Assembly (NCBI GenBank): GCA_006386115.1
Contig: VFIW01000046.1
Location: 292,110 to 356,109, forward strand
Source of the DNA: Globisporangium splendens
Lineage: Eukaryota > Oomycota > Peronosporomycetes > Pythiales > Pythiaceae
DNA length: 64,000 nt
Direction of reading: 5' to 3'
Positions 33,663 to 42,997 of the stretch are shown in pieces (position 1 is the stretch's first letter; every line of letters begins with the position of its first letter). A program made the translations under genes and the position numbers. The notes beneath the pieces are model-generated. The model worked only from the letters and a program-made list of their open reading frames with translations, searched no databases and was not told the origin of the DNA.

Positions 33663-34596
33663 TGTGGACTCAGCTGACCATTGTCATTTTAAAAAGATAA
33701 CCGCACACAAAACCCTTTTTGAAAATAATGCTGGAAATGCAACTGCACGTCATAAACTTTGACACTCTTCTACACAAAAGTGTTAACCGGTTCAAACTAT
33801 AACACTCAAGAATCGACACTCAACCTGTTTGTTCACTTTCCACCCAACACGAGTGGTCGCTTTCAATGCCGAATGAAGTTTCACATCTCTGCAGCACCAA
33901 CAACATGCAGAGCTCTATAAATTGCGAGTACAGCATCAATTTGCTTGTAAAGTCTAACGTGTGGCAGCATCTGACCAGGTTACTCTTGGACATTGAAACT
34001 CTCTTTGCTGATATAAGAATATGAGAGGGTGACAGTTTTTACACAGAGATTCCAGGATGTGTAGGCGTGATTCACGCTTAATTCGATTTGATACTTCGCC
34101 CTGCGTGGAGTATTTAGTCATTAGTCGCAGCCGTACAATAACTGCGATTACAGAATCGCTTCCCTACACTGCACAAAACAGATTTCAAGATATCTCGAAG
34201 GTGATCAAAGCACCACATAAAACAGATAAAAAAAAGAAGCGAATTCAATAAAAAGGAAACAAGATCGAGATCCGGACTGCCAACATAACGAAATTTACAA
34301 TCACTTCAGTCTCACTCCTCTGTACAGCATTCGACCGAATTGAGATCCCAAGAAAATCAACTGCAACAAAGCGTCAAACCTTTGCTGTCGACTTGCAAAT
34401 CATACCAAACCATATTCAAATATCTCGGTCCGATATAAGAATTATCGTGTCACGAAAACAAATCACTCAAACATTCATTATATCTTATCATTGTCTCTGC
34501 ATGATCGATCCTACATATCGTCAACAGCTCGAAACAATCCTTTTAAAGTGGTGAAGTCGTCTTCACTCGAGTCGTGTACTCGTGCACCCTAAATGC

Positions 34597-35406
34597 TTAG
34601 ACGAAGGTCACTCCTGGAGCAGTCGCCTTGATCCAGTCCACAGCCTGGGACACACGAGCGTACACGCCTGGGTAACCCGCGACGCCGCAGCCGTTACCCC
34701 AGCTCACAACGCCGATCAGCGTACCCGCCGAGTTGATGAGCGGACCGCCCGAGTCACCCTGGCACGAGTCCTTGTTGGCCAAGCCACCGGCGCACAGCAT
34801 CGTGCTGTCAATGTCAAGCACCTTGGCGCAGTTGGTGTTGCTGAGGATTGGCACACCGACCTGGCGCAGCTCACGGGATTGCGAACCGTTCTCCGTGGTG
34901 ACTCCCCACCCGAGCACAGTGGCCGTGGCACCCACCACCGCGCCGGAGCTAGCATCGAGCTTGGCTGGTGTGTAGGTACTGGCAGACGCCAGCTCCAAGA
35001 TCATAAAGTCGTACGCCATGGTGTCGGCGTTGTTATTTGGGTGGATGGTCTTCTTGGTGACCGCGATGCGCTCGCCGTCAGTGGAGCCGCTCAAGTAGTG
35101 GGTGCCGACAGCCACGTACTTGATGTTTCCCGCGGAGCAGTGAGCCGCCGTGAGCACGTGCTTTGGCGTGATGAGGGTTCCGCCGCAGAAGTCGGTGCCG
35201 GCGGCAGTGGAGCGGATGCCGCTGGTGTAGGTGTTGGATCCGACTGGGACGATGGTGCCGCCGAGGATCAGAGGCGAGAAGCTGGTCTCGTTGGTGTTGG
35301 TGAGACCGAGCGATTCCTTCTCCAAGTACTGGGTGTAGGTGAGTTGCGCGTTGGCCGATGCGGCGAGCATGATGGCGGCGGCGGAGAGGGTGGCAGCGAT
35401 CTTCAT
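34597..35406 (-). CDS. Secreted trypsin-like serine protease (GIP-like)
   Basis: 269 residues. A signal peptide (MKIAATLSAAAIMLAASANA) is followed by a short pro-segment and the activation-type site LILGGT. The triad is complete: His in VLTAAHC, Asp in AYDFMILEL and Ser in CQGDSGGP. Asp in KDSCQGDS at the specificity pocket predicts cleavage after Lys/Arg. Six cysteines fit three standard disulphides. The frame is open upstream into the leader, but the signal peptide fixes the start at 35406. It belongs to the S1 family that includes Phytophthora glucanase-inhibitor proteins, but unlike those it keeps the triad. It lies on the left arm of the inverted duplication. Confidence 0.9.
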   Translation of the reverse strand: MKIAATLSAAAIMLAASANAQLTYTQYLEKESLGLTNTNETSFSPLILGGTIVPVGSNTYTSGIRSTAAGTDFCGGTLITPKHVLTAAHCSAGNIKYVAVGTHYLSGSTDGERIAVTKKTIHPNNNADTMAYDFMILELASASTYTPAKLDASSGAVVGATATVLGWGVTTENGSQSRELRQVGVPILSNTNCAKVLDIDSTMLCAGGLANKDSCQGDSGGPLINSAGTLIGVVSWGNGCGVAGYPGVYARVSQAVDWIKATAPGVTFV

Positions 35407-35444
35407 CTTGGTCTTGTGGGGTGAGTTGATGCGAGCTGGAGGAA

Positions 35445-35461
35445 GCAAAAGCTGGAATGAG
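35445..35461 (-). promoter_or_regulatory. Oomycete Inr/FPR-like start site, left protease copy
   Basis: On the minus strand CTCATTCCAGCTTTTGC fits the oomycete initiator (YCAYTYY) followed by a TTT-containing flank, 39-55 nt before the ATG at 35406. The right copy has the same element. Confidence 0.6.
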
Positions 35462-35701
35462 GTCGAGTGTGTCGAGCAAAACAAAGTTGGAAGCCGAGAA
35501 GGTATTCGATATGGATGCTGGTCTTTCGTGGGCTGTTCGCTGTCTGCTGTCTGCTGTCTGCTGTCCGCGTGAAGAAGGAGAGACTTCCTGTATCTGAGAA
35601 GGTCCTGGCATCGATCGGTTTTGTTGAGGACGCCCAGATCCAAAAAGAAGGGGTGGGTTGCAAGGATCCGTTCTCAGATTGCGAACGAGTGACATAGAAG
35701 A

Positions 35702-37814
35702 GTCTGCTATTGCATTGTGCTACATGAGCTGGGTGGAATACCGCTGGTTGATTTCTTCAGATTTATCAGACCATGTCAATCGGCGTTCAGTACAGAGACG
35801 CTCGAATAAAAACATTCAAGTGCTCTTAATCGTGTGCTGATCCTATTGTGCGAATAACATCTGGCCAAGTGCATTTGCCCTTACAAAGTCAGCTTCTTTC
35901 TTGCTGACCTGAAACGCGATGCATCCACGAATACTATTCCGCAGCGAGGAGACTTTCTCGTAGAGCAGAAAAAGCGACGAGCCCCATTCACTTATTAGGT
36001 GGACTTTTTATTTTGCCAAAGCGTTCTAGATGTGAATCTCTTCGGATGCAAACGAACCTGGGCTTGGATCGGCATTCAACTGAGGGGCGATCCAATCAAC
36101 CAATTGCAAGCAGCCACAACCCCAGTTCTTCTCTTCAGCATCGAATGCTATGATTTGCTGAAAAGGTATCCAATTTGGCCAATAAAATTACTCAAACCCG
36201 CAAGTTGTTGTCAGACACTGATTGGATAAAATGAAATGTATGGGATTTTACAGGTCGAATCAACAGAGAATATCTGGAGAGCCTCATCGCGCTGCTTGAA
36301 TACAGCAGTCAGCATTTGCTCCGAGAGCACGCACGACCTCTCCTACAAGTCCAGAACGATTATTTCTCTAGATACGGAGATTATCGGTCGTTATTAAAGT
36401 GTGTTTCTTGGCCAAAGTCCGACTATCAATGACGTCTTTGGAAATACCATATGAAACTCCGCCGATTTGTTTATCGCATCCAACGCGCGATAAACAGTTC
36501 GAAAAAAAGCAGAGCGACTGACCCCAACAATAAGGCGCACGTGGTGATACAATAGGTGCTCCCCTGCAAGCCAGCTAACTCATAACTGGAGCATTCCGGG
36601 AGGTGATAAGGGTTCATGACCGGCGCCTCTTCGAACAGCTGCAGGACGATCGACGGTCGGTGAGGGTGAAAATCTGGAGGAGTCTCCGTCAAGCAGCCGT
36701 GAATCATTCGCAGTACTGCCTCCTATATTCTGATTCCCGCTGAAGGAATCCGGGGCAGGTTTTCACCATAAACATGTCGGTCCATTTCTCTGCGGAGCGT
36801 ATCGCTCAGCTCCGCCTAGAATCCATCAGCGCCTTTGCTTTGCAGCTGACTTCTTGCTTGAAGTGGAGTGCAAGAGAGGTTTGACGCAAATAAAGCTAGT
36901 TCATTGTGCATTGGTTGAAATTTGTGGTAAAGAAAATGCTTTTTTTTGAGTGCAGATAGGCAAGAAAGCCAGACAATCTCCTCACTTGTAGAAAAAGCAT
37001 TCCAAAAACAGCCATAGGATAACAGCATGGGCGCATAAAGGCTGATGAGACACAGTTATGATGCACCATATCTTGAGATGGGGCAAAGTGGGACTTAGTC
37101 CGCTTGTTCTGGTTTGCATGCTCTTTACAAACCGTCCACTGTGCACCATCTTGAGGAAGGGGTCGAAGAGCGCAACTGGGCCATTCGCTGGCTGTGACTG
37201 GTTTGACCCACAATGGGGCCACATGTTTTTAGTTGAATTCCTGTGCTGCATGGCTGACGTCCCGAAATCACCCGTCCGTCATCCCCAAACTCCTGAATCA
37301 TCTGTTGTTCGCTAATTTGCACGAAACATGGGCAAGATGTGACTGCTGTTACCAAAAAAGGTAACCTGCATAACCAACTGCTGCACCTACCAGATTTGCA
37401 TGATCAATTGCCGTCCTGGTACTAGCACTTGCAGCTGTGTCTTTTGCCCTGCCGCGTGCCATGTAGAAATAGACATTCGAGTCTGTTTATGATCTCAACA
37501 TCAACTTTGGCGAAACAGACTTGAAGCCGAGACCATAGGTGCCTCTTTGACCAATATATTGTTCGAAAGCGCCATCTTTACCGATTCATCATCCCAAAAC
37601 GAATGATCAGCAGGATTTAGCAGACGACGAATCAGATGAGGTGGGAGACGAGTGGGACGAACCAAAAAGCGTCATGCTCAAACATGAAACACAACTCACA
37701 AGATACATTTCTGAAGTACCTGTTTCTGCTACAAATATGACCAGTTTCCATAGTAAAATCGACATTGCGCATTGAGCAACAGAGCTGCTGGGCATTCGCG
37801 AAATTAACAGAGGA
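35702..37814. other. 2.1-kb spacer between the inverted arms
   Basis: Unique, A/T-balanced DNA. Open frames are short; one minus-strand frame (36471-36707) has a hydrophobic segment (CALLLGSVALLFFELFIARW) but no homologous look. Another minus-strand stretch near 37.0-37.3 kb looks like decayed coding sequence of unknown type. No supported gene. Confidence 0.4.
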
Positions 37815-38047
37815 TCTTCTATGTCGCTCGTTCGCAATCTGAGAACGGATCCTTGCAACCCACCCCTTCTTTTTGGATCTGGGCGTCCTCAACAAAACCG
37901 ATCGATGCCAGGACCTTCTCAGATACAGGAAGCCTCTCCTTCTTCACGCGGACAGCGGACAGCGGACAGCGAACAGCCCACGAAAGACCAGAATCCATCT
38001 CGAAAACCTTCTCGGCTTCCAACTTTGTTTTGCTCGACACACTCGAC

Positions 38048-38064
38048 CTCATTCCAGCTTTTGC
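38048..38064 (+). promoter_or_regulatory. Oomycete Inr/FPR-like start site, right protease copy
   Basis: CTCATTCC followed by AGCTTTTGC, 39-55 nt upstream of the ATG at 38103; same element as in the left arm. Upstream, the leader carries a heptamer array (GGACAGC three times then GAACAGC, about 37956-37979), which has more AGACAGC units in the left copy. Confidence 0.6.
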
Positions 38065-38102
38065 TTCCTCCAGCTCGCATCAACTCACCCCACAAGACCA
38101 AG

Positions 38103-38912
38103 ATGAAGATCGCTGCCACCCTCTCCGCCGCCGCCATCATGCTCGCCGCGTCGGCCAACGCGCAACTCACCTACACCCAGTACTTGGAGAAGGAATCGCT
38201 CGGCCTCACCAACACCAACGAGACCAGCTTCTCGCCTCTGATCCTCGGCGGTACCATCGTCCCAGTCGGATCCAACACCTACACCAGCGGCATCCGCTCC
38301 ACTGCCGCCGGCACCGACTTCTGCGGCGGAACCCTCATCACGCCAAAGCACGTGCTCACGGCGGCTCACTGCTCCGAGGGAAACATCAAGTACGTGGCTG
38401 TCGGCACCCACTACTTGAGCGGCTCCACTGACGGCGAGCGTATCGCGGTCACCAAGAAGACCATCCACCCAAACAACAACGCCGACACCATGGCGTACGA
38501 CTTTATGATCTTGGAGCTGGCGTCTGCCAGTACCTACACGCCAGCCAAGCTCGATGCCAGCTCCGGCGCGGTCGTGGGTGCCACGGCCACTGTGCTCGGG
38601 TGGGGAGTCACCACGGAGAACGGTTCGCAATCCCGTGAGCTGCGCCAGGTCGGTGTGCCAATCCTCAGCAACACCAACTGCGCCAAGGTGCTTGACATTG
38701 ACAGCACGATGCTGTGCGCCGGTGGCTTGGCCAACAAGGACTCGTGCCAGGGTGACTCGGGCGGTCCGCTCATCAACTCGGCGGGTACTCTGATCGGTGT
38801 TGTGAGCTGGGGTAACGGCTGCGGCGTCGCGGGTTACCCAGGCGTGTACGCTCGTGTGTCCCAGGCTGTGGACTGGATCAAGGCGACTGCTCCAGGAGTG
38901 ACCTTCGTCTAA
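38103..38912 (+). CDS. Secreted trypsin-like serine protease (GIP-like)
   Basis: 269 residues, differing from the left-arm copy by a few residues (for example HCSEGN instead of HCSAGN). Signal peptide, LILGGT activation site, full His/Asp/Ser triad and specificity Asp are all present. The ATG at 38103 is chosen because the signal peptide starts there, although the frame is open upstream to 37821. Likely secreted to the apoplast or medium; the substrate is unknown. The opposite strand carries a 280-codon open frame in both copies, which I regard as a by-product of GC3 codon use. Confidence 0.9.
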   Translation: MKIAATLSAAAIMLAASANAQLTYTQYLEKESLGLTNTNETSFSPLILGGTIVPVGSNTYTSGIRSTAAGTDFCGGTLITPKHVLTAAHCSEGNIKYVAVGTHYLSGSTDGERIAVTKKTIHPNNNADTMAYDFMILELASASTYTPAKLDASSGAVVGATATVLGWGVTTENGSQSRELRQVGVPILSNTNCAKVLDIDSTMLCAGGLANKDSCQGDSGGPLINSAGTLIGVVSWGNGCGVAGYPGVYARVSQAVDWIKATAPGVTFV

Positions 38913-39842
38913 GCATTTAGGGTGCACGAGTACACGACTCGAGTGAAGACGACTTCACCACTTTAAAAGGATTGTTTCGAGCTGTTGACGATATGTAGGA
39001 TCGATCATGCAGAGACAATGATAAGATATAATGAATGTTTGAGTGATTTGCTTTCGTGACACAATAATTCTGATATCGGACCGAGATATTTGAATATGGT
39101 TTGGTATGATTTGCAAGTCGACAGCAAAGGTTTGACGCTTTGTTGTAGTTGACTTTCTTGGGATCTCAATTCGGTCGAATGCTGTACAGAGGAATGAAAC
39201 TGAAGTGATTGTAAATTTCGTTATGTTGGCAGTCCGGATCTCGATCTTGTTTCCTTTTTATTGGATTCGTTTTTTTTATCTGTTTTATGTGGTGCTTTGA
39301 TCACCTTCGAAATCTCTTGAAATCTGTTTTGTGCAGTGTAGGGAAGCGATTCTGCAATCGCAGTTATTATACGGCTGCGACTAGTGACTAAATACTCCAC
39401 GCAGGGCGAAGTATCAAATCTAATTAAGCGTGAATCACGCCTACACATCCTGGAATCTCGATGTAAAAACTGTCACCCTCTCATATTCTTACATCAGCAA
39501 AGAGAGTTTCAATGCCCAAGAGTAACCTGATTAGATGCTGCCGCACGTTCGACTTTAAAAGCAAATTTATGCTGTACTCGCAATTTATAGAGCTCTGCGT
39601 GTTGTTGATGCTGCAGAGATGTGAAACTTCATTCGGCATTGAAAGCGAGCACTCGTGTTGGGTAGAAAGTGAACAAACAGGTTGAGTGTCGATTCTTGAG
39701 TTTTATCGTTTTAACCGGTTAACATTTTTGTGTCGAAGAGTGTCAAAGTTTCTGACTTGCAGTTGCATTTCCAGCATTGTTTTCAAAAAGGGGTTTGTGC
39801 GGTTATCTTTTTTAAAATGCTAACGGTCAGCTGGGTCCACAA

Positions 39843-39871
39843 TAACCAGGTTGTTTTTACAACGACCTGGT
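39843..39871. repeat. Hairpin at outer end of right arm
   Basis: Mirror of 33634-33662: AACCAGGTTGT, four T, ACAACGACCTGGTT. Sequence similarity to the left arm stops about 16 bp further out. Confidence 0.6.
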
Positions 39872-39887
39872 TAATGTGTGATGCTCC

Positions 39888-40129
39888 ACCTACGAAAAAA
39901 ATCCGACATGTGGCTCAGTTCTGACACGGTTCCGACGGATAGGTTTGGCGGACATAAGATGACTACTACTGTAAATGTATTCGCACAGAATGACTCTTAC
40001 AAAGAAACAACTGTATAAAACAGATTCACTCTATGGCTGTCAGTCTCTCTCTTTCGAAAGAGACTGCCGGCTGCCCTCTCAGGCACTCATTCTCTCTTTT
40101 TTTCTTCTAGAGCTCAAGTCAACCGACCA
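39888..40129. other. Spacer between the duplication and the tRNA-like pair
   Basis: Short, no coding signal. A CTCTCTCTTTCGAAAGAGACTG dyad lies near 40043-40064. Confidence 0.4.
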
Positions 40130-40131
40130 AG

Positions 40132-40396
40132 ACACCAACTGCCACCAACGGATTGGGCACAGGGCTTCGCCCACGTGTGGGGGTTCAATTCCCCCTGGCA
40201 GTATGATTCCCGTGCATCAAGAGACGCCCATCAACAGCGTGTACTTCTTTCTCAAGCCCATGGTTCGTACCTATATTTGCGTTCATGTGTGTTTATGAAT
40301 CTATGCGATTACCGCCCAAATGGCTCAACGCCAGTGCGAGGGACTTGATGGTCCTTGGGTGCTGGTTCAATTCCAGCCATGGGCATAATGATTTAA
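40132..40396 (+). repeat. Pair of tRNA-like (SINE-like) units
   Basis: Unit 1 (about 40137-40204) begins ACTGCCA and ends TGGCAGT, a perfect 7-bp acceptor-like stem, with a T-arm GGGGG TTCAATT CCCCC. Unit 2 (about 40312-40392) has GCCCA/TGGGC, a D-arm-like TGGC..GCCA, a hairpin AGGGAC..GTCCTT and a T-arm GCTGG TTCAATT CCAGC. Both end with a similar GGCA.(T)ATGATT. The first is short for a real tRNA, and neither gives a convincing anticodon loop. tRNA-derived repeats are therefore more likely than functional tRNAs. Confidence 0.45.
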
Positions 40397-40535
40397 CGTT
40401 TGGTGCATGCCCTAGATTACCGGCGGTTACAGTGTGGCGAATAGGCATCTTTCCGGCCACACAGCTACGAGGTTAACATTGTTGTTCCGCAAGGAGGTTA
40501 AACTTTGTGTTCGATGCTGTGTGGTACAAGAGTTG

Positions 40536-42572
40536 CTAGCCTGAGCGTCTGCAATAAACCGAATATTCACCATTCCTGATGGGCAAAATGTCTTGTGTAG
40601 ATCTTGGAGCTGGATCAACGATGCTTCCAATAGCAACGCGTGCTTTATATTTGCGAACGTAGCCGTCGAGCTTGCCGTCGCTGTGAAGCGCGCGTAGGTG
40701 CTTTAGCACTGAGCTGGCCCCTTTCGCATGAATCCCCTGCGAGTCGAGAAAGACGAGAATCTCTCGCTCAGCGTCGTTGCCGATCGCCATGACACGATCA
40801 CGATAGTCGACCATGCGAGGATCAAGTGCGAAGTCGCCGTGCAAGAAGACCTTCATGAACGCAACGATATGGTTTGCCTCCGAGCGCTTCTTCCTGTCCT
40901 TCGAATCCCATAGCCGTGGTTCGCCAGCATACCAATCGAACCAAATCGACGAGAGATGAGTTGATGGCGCTTTCTTCCTTGGAACCGTGGCCGCTGTACA
41001 CACTGGAGTAGGTGCTTCAGTTCGCGATGCTTGAGCTTGTGCAGGATTGATCATAGCCTCAAGCACCTCGAGGCGATTCACGAGGAGTCGGTTAGTTTCG
41101 AGTAACTCTCGAATGAGAGCACCTTGGATTGTTGCACATGCTTCTGCTGCTGGTTTTTCTTCTGCTTCTTGTGGCCTCTTGTTCTTGCAGGCTTCCTCCA
41201 GTGCCAACCCCCAACGTAGCAACTCGTCACGACGCACGCCAACTTGCTCCGCACACGCATCGACACGGCGAACGATCGGCGCGTTACCATTCAGTTCGCG
41301 TAACTGAGGGAAAGCGCGAATGAGCCGCGAGGTGCACGCATCCAAGGCGCGCGGGCACATGTTCAACCGGGTATCCTGCATTCCGGAGCAGGTGTTGAAC
41401 AGGATCGTTTGGAAGGCTCGTACACGAGCAGCGGTCTCATCGTCCAGCATGTCCAGCCGGTCGAGCGGGACATTTGCGCTCGAACCCCACCCACTCAAGA
41501 CTTTCGAAACCCGCTGGTCCTCCTGGGTAGTATTGAAGACGTAGGCAAAGATTTTGTGAGTGGCAGACAAGTTCCAGCCGCCGCGGTCCATGATCCACTG
41601 GATGCTCAACTGAGAGTCGCCGTTCGCGTGTTGAGCCCCTCCGCGCCGGAACGAGTGAGATGAGAGCGGAGCGTGGACCCCTGCTGGCTCACGAATGCGG
41701 TTGAGGAGGCGGTTCACTTGATTGTGAATCCCAGGCGCCGTGTCCGCCCGAGAAGAGCTTGGCTTCGACGTGTCAATAAGTTCAGGTACAGATTGCTCTG
41801 CTTGAAGCAACAGCTCCACGAGAGGGAGAGACTCAACCGCGTTCATATCTAGCTTTGTCGCTGTAGGGCGAACGTGCTCAATGAGCTGCACACAAGGCGC
41901 CGTCTGCATCGCAAGGGCAATCGCCACCGCCAGAATTGGACAAGTCCTGATGTCGGCATCCGAATGAAGCGTAAGTCCCTGCTGCTCCGACGTCTTGATG
42001 CGCACAAGGCGAACGAAAAACTCGTTGCCAGAGCACACTGACAAACTCTGCTTTTGTAGTAAACTTAGATCCGATGCTCGACCGAAGATATACCACATGA
42101 TACTCAACAGAGCAGCATCTTGGTAATCCGTCGCATTGGTTGCATTCACATATAAATAGCGAACCAATAGAGCCAAATCTTGTTTAGTACATGCACGTGC
42201 GTGTTTTGTCATGCCTCCGTAGTCGCGCTTTGCGCAGTGCTTTTCCAAGATACGCCCCATTTGGAGGATGCGATCTTCAATGGAAGCACGGCACTGAGGG
42301 AACATATCAAGCAGCCAATTTTTCACGTGTCGAAAGTATGACATCACCGTGTTTCCTGCTAGCTTCTTTTTTTTGGCGCCTTCATCAAAGGCCAAGTGCA
42401 ATGCAAACTTATCCATGATCGCCGCAAAGCATCTGCCATTGGGATCCTTACCTAAACATGCAAATACATAGTCCAACTCCACATTTTCCTGCTGGAGGAA
42501 GCGCTTGAAAGCATTGACCCCAACAGAACGCGCGTTCTGCGAGTTTTGGGGTCGGAGGGCGTCCACCCCCAT
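40536..42572 (-). mobile_element. Crypton-type tyrosine recombinase (GCR1_C-like tail)
   Basis: 678 residues from the first ATG (42572); the frame is open further upstream from 42641 through a GTG. Tyrosine-recombinase residues are in order: Arg in YIFGRASDL (about 165), His and Arg in SSHSFRRGG (about 306-310) and the nucleophile Tyr in THKIFAYVF (about 344). The C-terminal quarter (WFDWYAGEPRLW, KKRSEANHIVAFMKVFL) resembles the GCR1_C DNA-binding domain typical of Cryptons. Such elements move by excision and integration without terminal inverted repeats. The coding frame is unbroken, so it may be a recently active copy. It is transcribed away from the hAT transposase at 42998. Confidence 0.82.
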
Positions 42573-42997
42573 CGTCTTGTCGGAGAAACGGCAAATTCGC
42601 AACTGATCTGCCCAGTATTTGCGATTTGAATGGTTGGTCACGGATTTGACTCTTGGTTCCGACCAAATCTGTCGGAAATTTGTCGGAACCTCCTTCTCTC
42701 ACATGATTGGCCAAATAAGTTGTGCAGACACACAACACACGCATTATATTGGCCCTTATACTACCTGCCCTCATACGATTCGCCAAAAACAGGCATACAA
42801 ACACCAAGTACTGTCGGAAAACTGATCATATTCTGCCATACCCCCTCCGTACCCCATTGAAATCGTCCATCTTATTATTTATGAATTCGTATACCACTCA
42901 ATTTTCAAGTGATACATTCTCCCCCCCCCTCAAACACACACTCTCAGCCACACCCTAGTGCTCTGCGCTGAAGTTGACACCGCGAACGACTCACATC
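42573..42997. other. Gap between the Crypton and hAT genes
   Basis: Contains ACCCCCTCCGTACCCC at about 42841-42856. Its reverse complement occurs, with one change, near 47449-47464. A run of nine C occurs at about 42922. The 5' ends of both elements must lie here, but no clear hAT terminal repeat or 8-bp target duplication was found. Confidence 0.4.

Larger units (their letters stand above)
33617..35701 (-). repeat. Inverted duplication, left arm (about 2.08 kb)
   Basis: Reverse complement of 37815-39887 with only scattered substitutions and small indels over the whole length. It covers the protease gene, its 5' leader and about 1 kb of 3' flank. The outer end carries a hairpin (33634-33662). 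Confidence 0.92.
37815..39887 (+). repeat. Inverted duplication, right arm (about 2.07 kb)
   Basis: Partner of 33617-35701. Inner limits are sharp: identity starts at TCTTCTATG (37815). It ends at GATGCTCC (39887). Confidence 0.92.

Noticed and set aside
37821..38102. N-terminal extension of the protease frame to a 363-residue product
   Set aside because: The signal peptide starts at the ATG at 38103, and the initiator motif at 38048-38064 would put the extension outside the transcript.
34582..38927. 280-codon frames antisense to both intact protease copies
   Set aside because: Same frame relation to GC3-biased codons in both copies; His/Arg/Val-rich without any signal or domain. Conservation follows from the duplication.
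40132..40396. Two functional tRNA genes
   Set aside because: The first unit is too short, and neither has a convincing anticodon arm with a clear anticodon; described as tRNA-like repeats instead.
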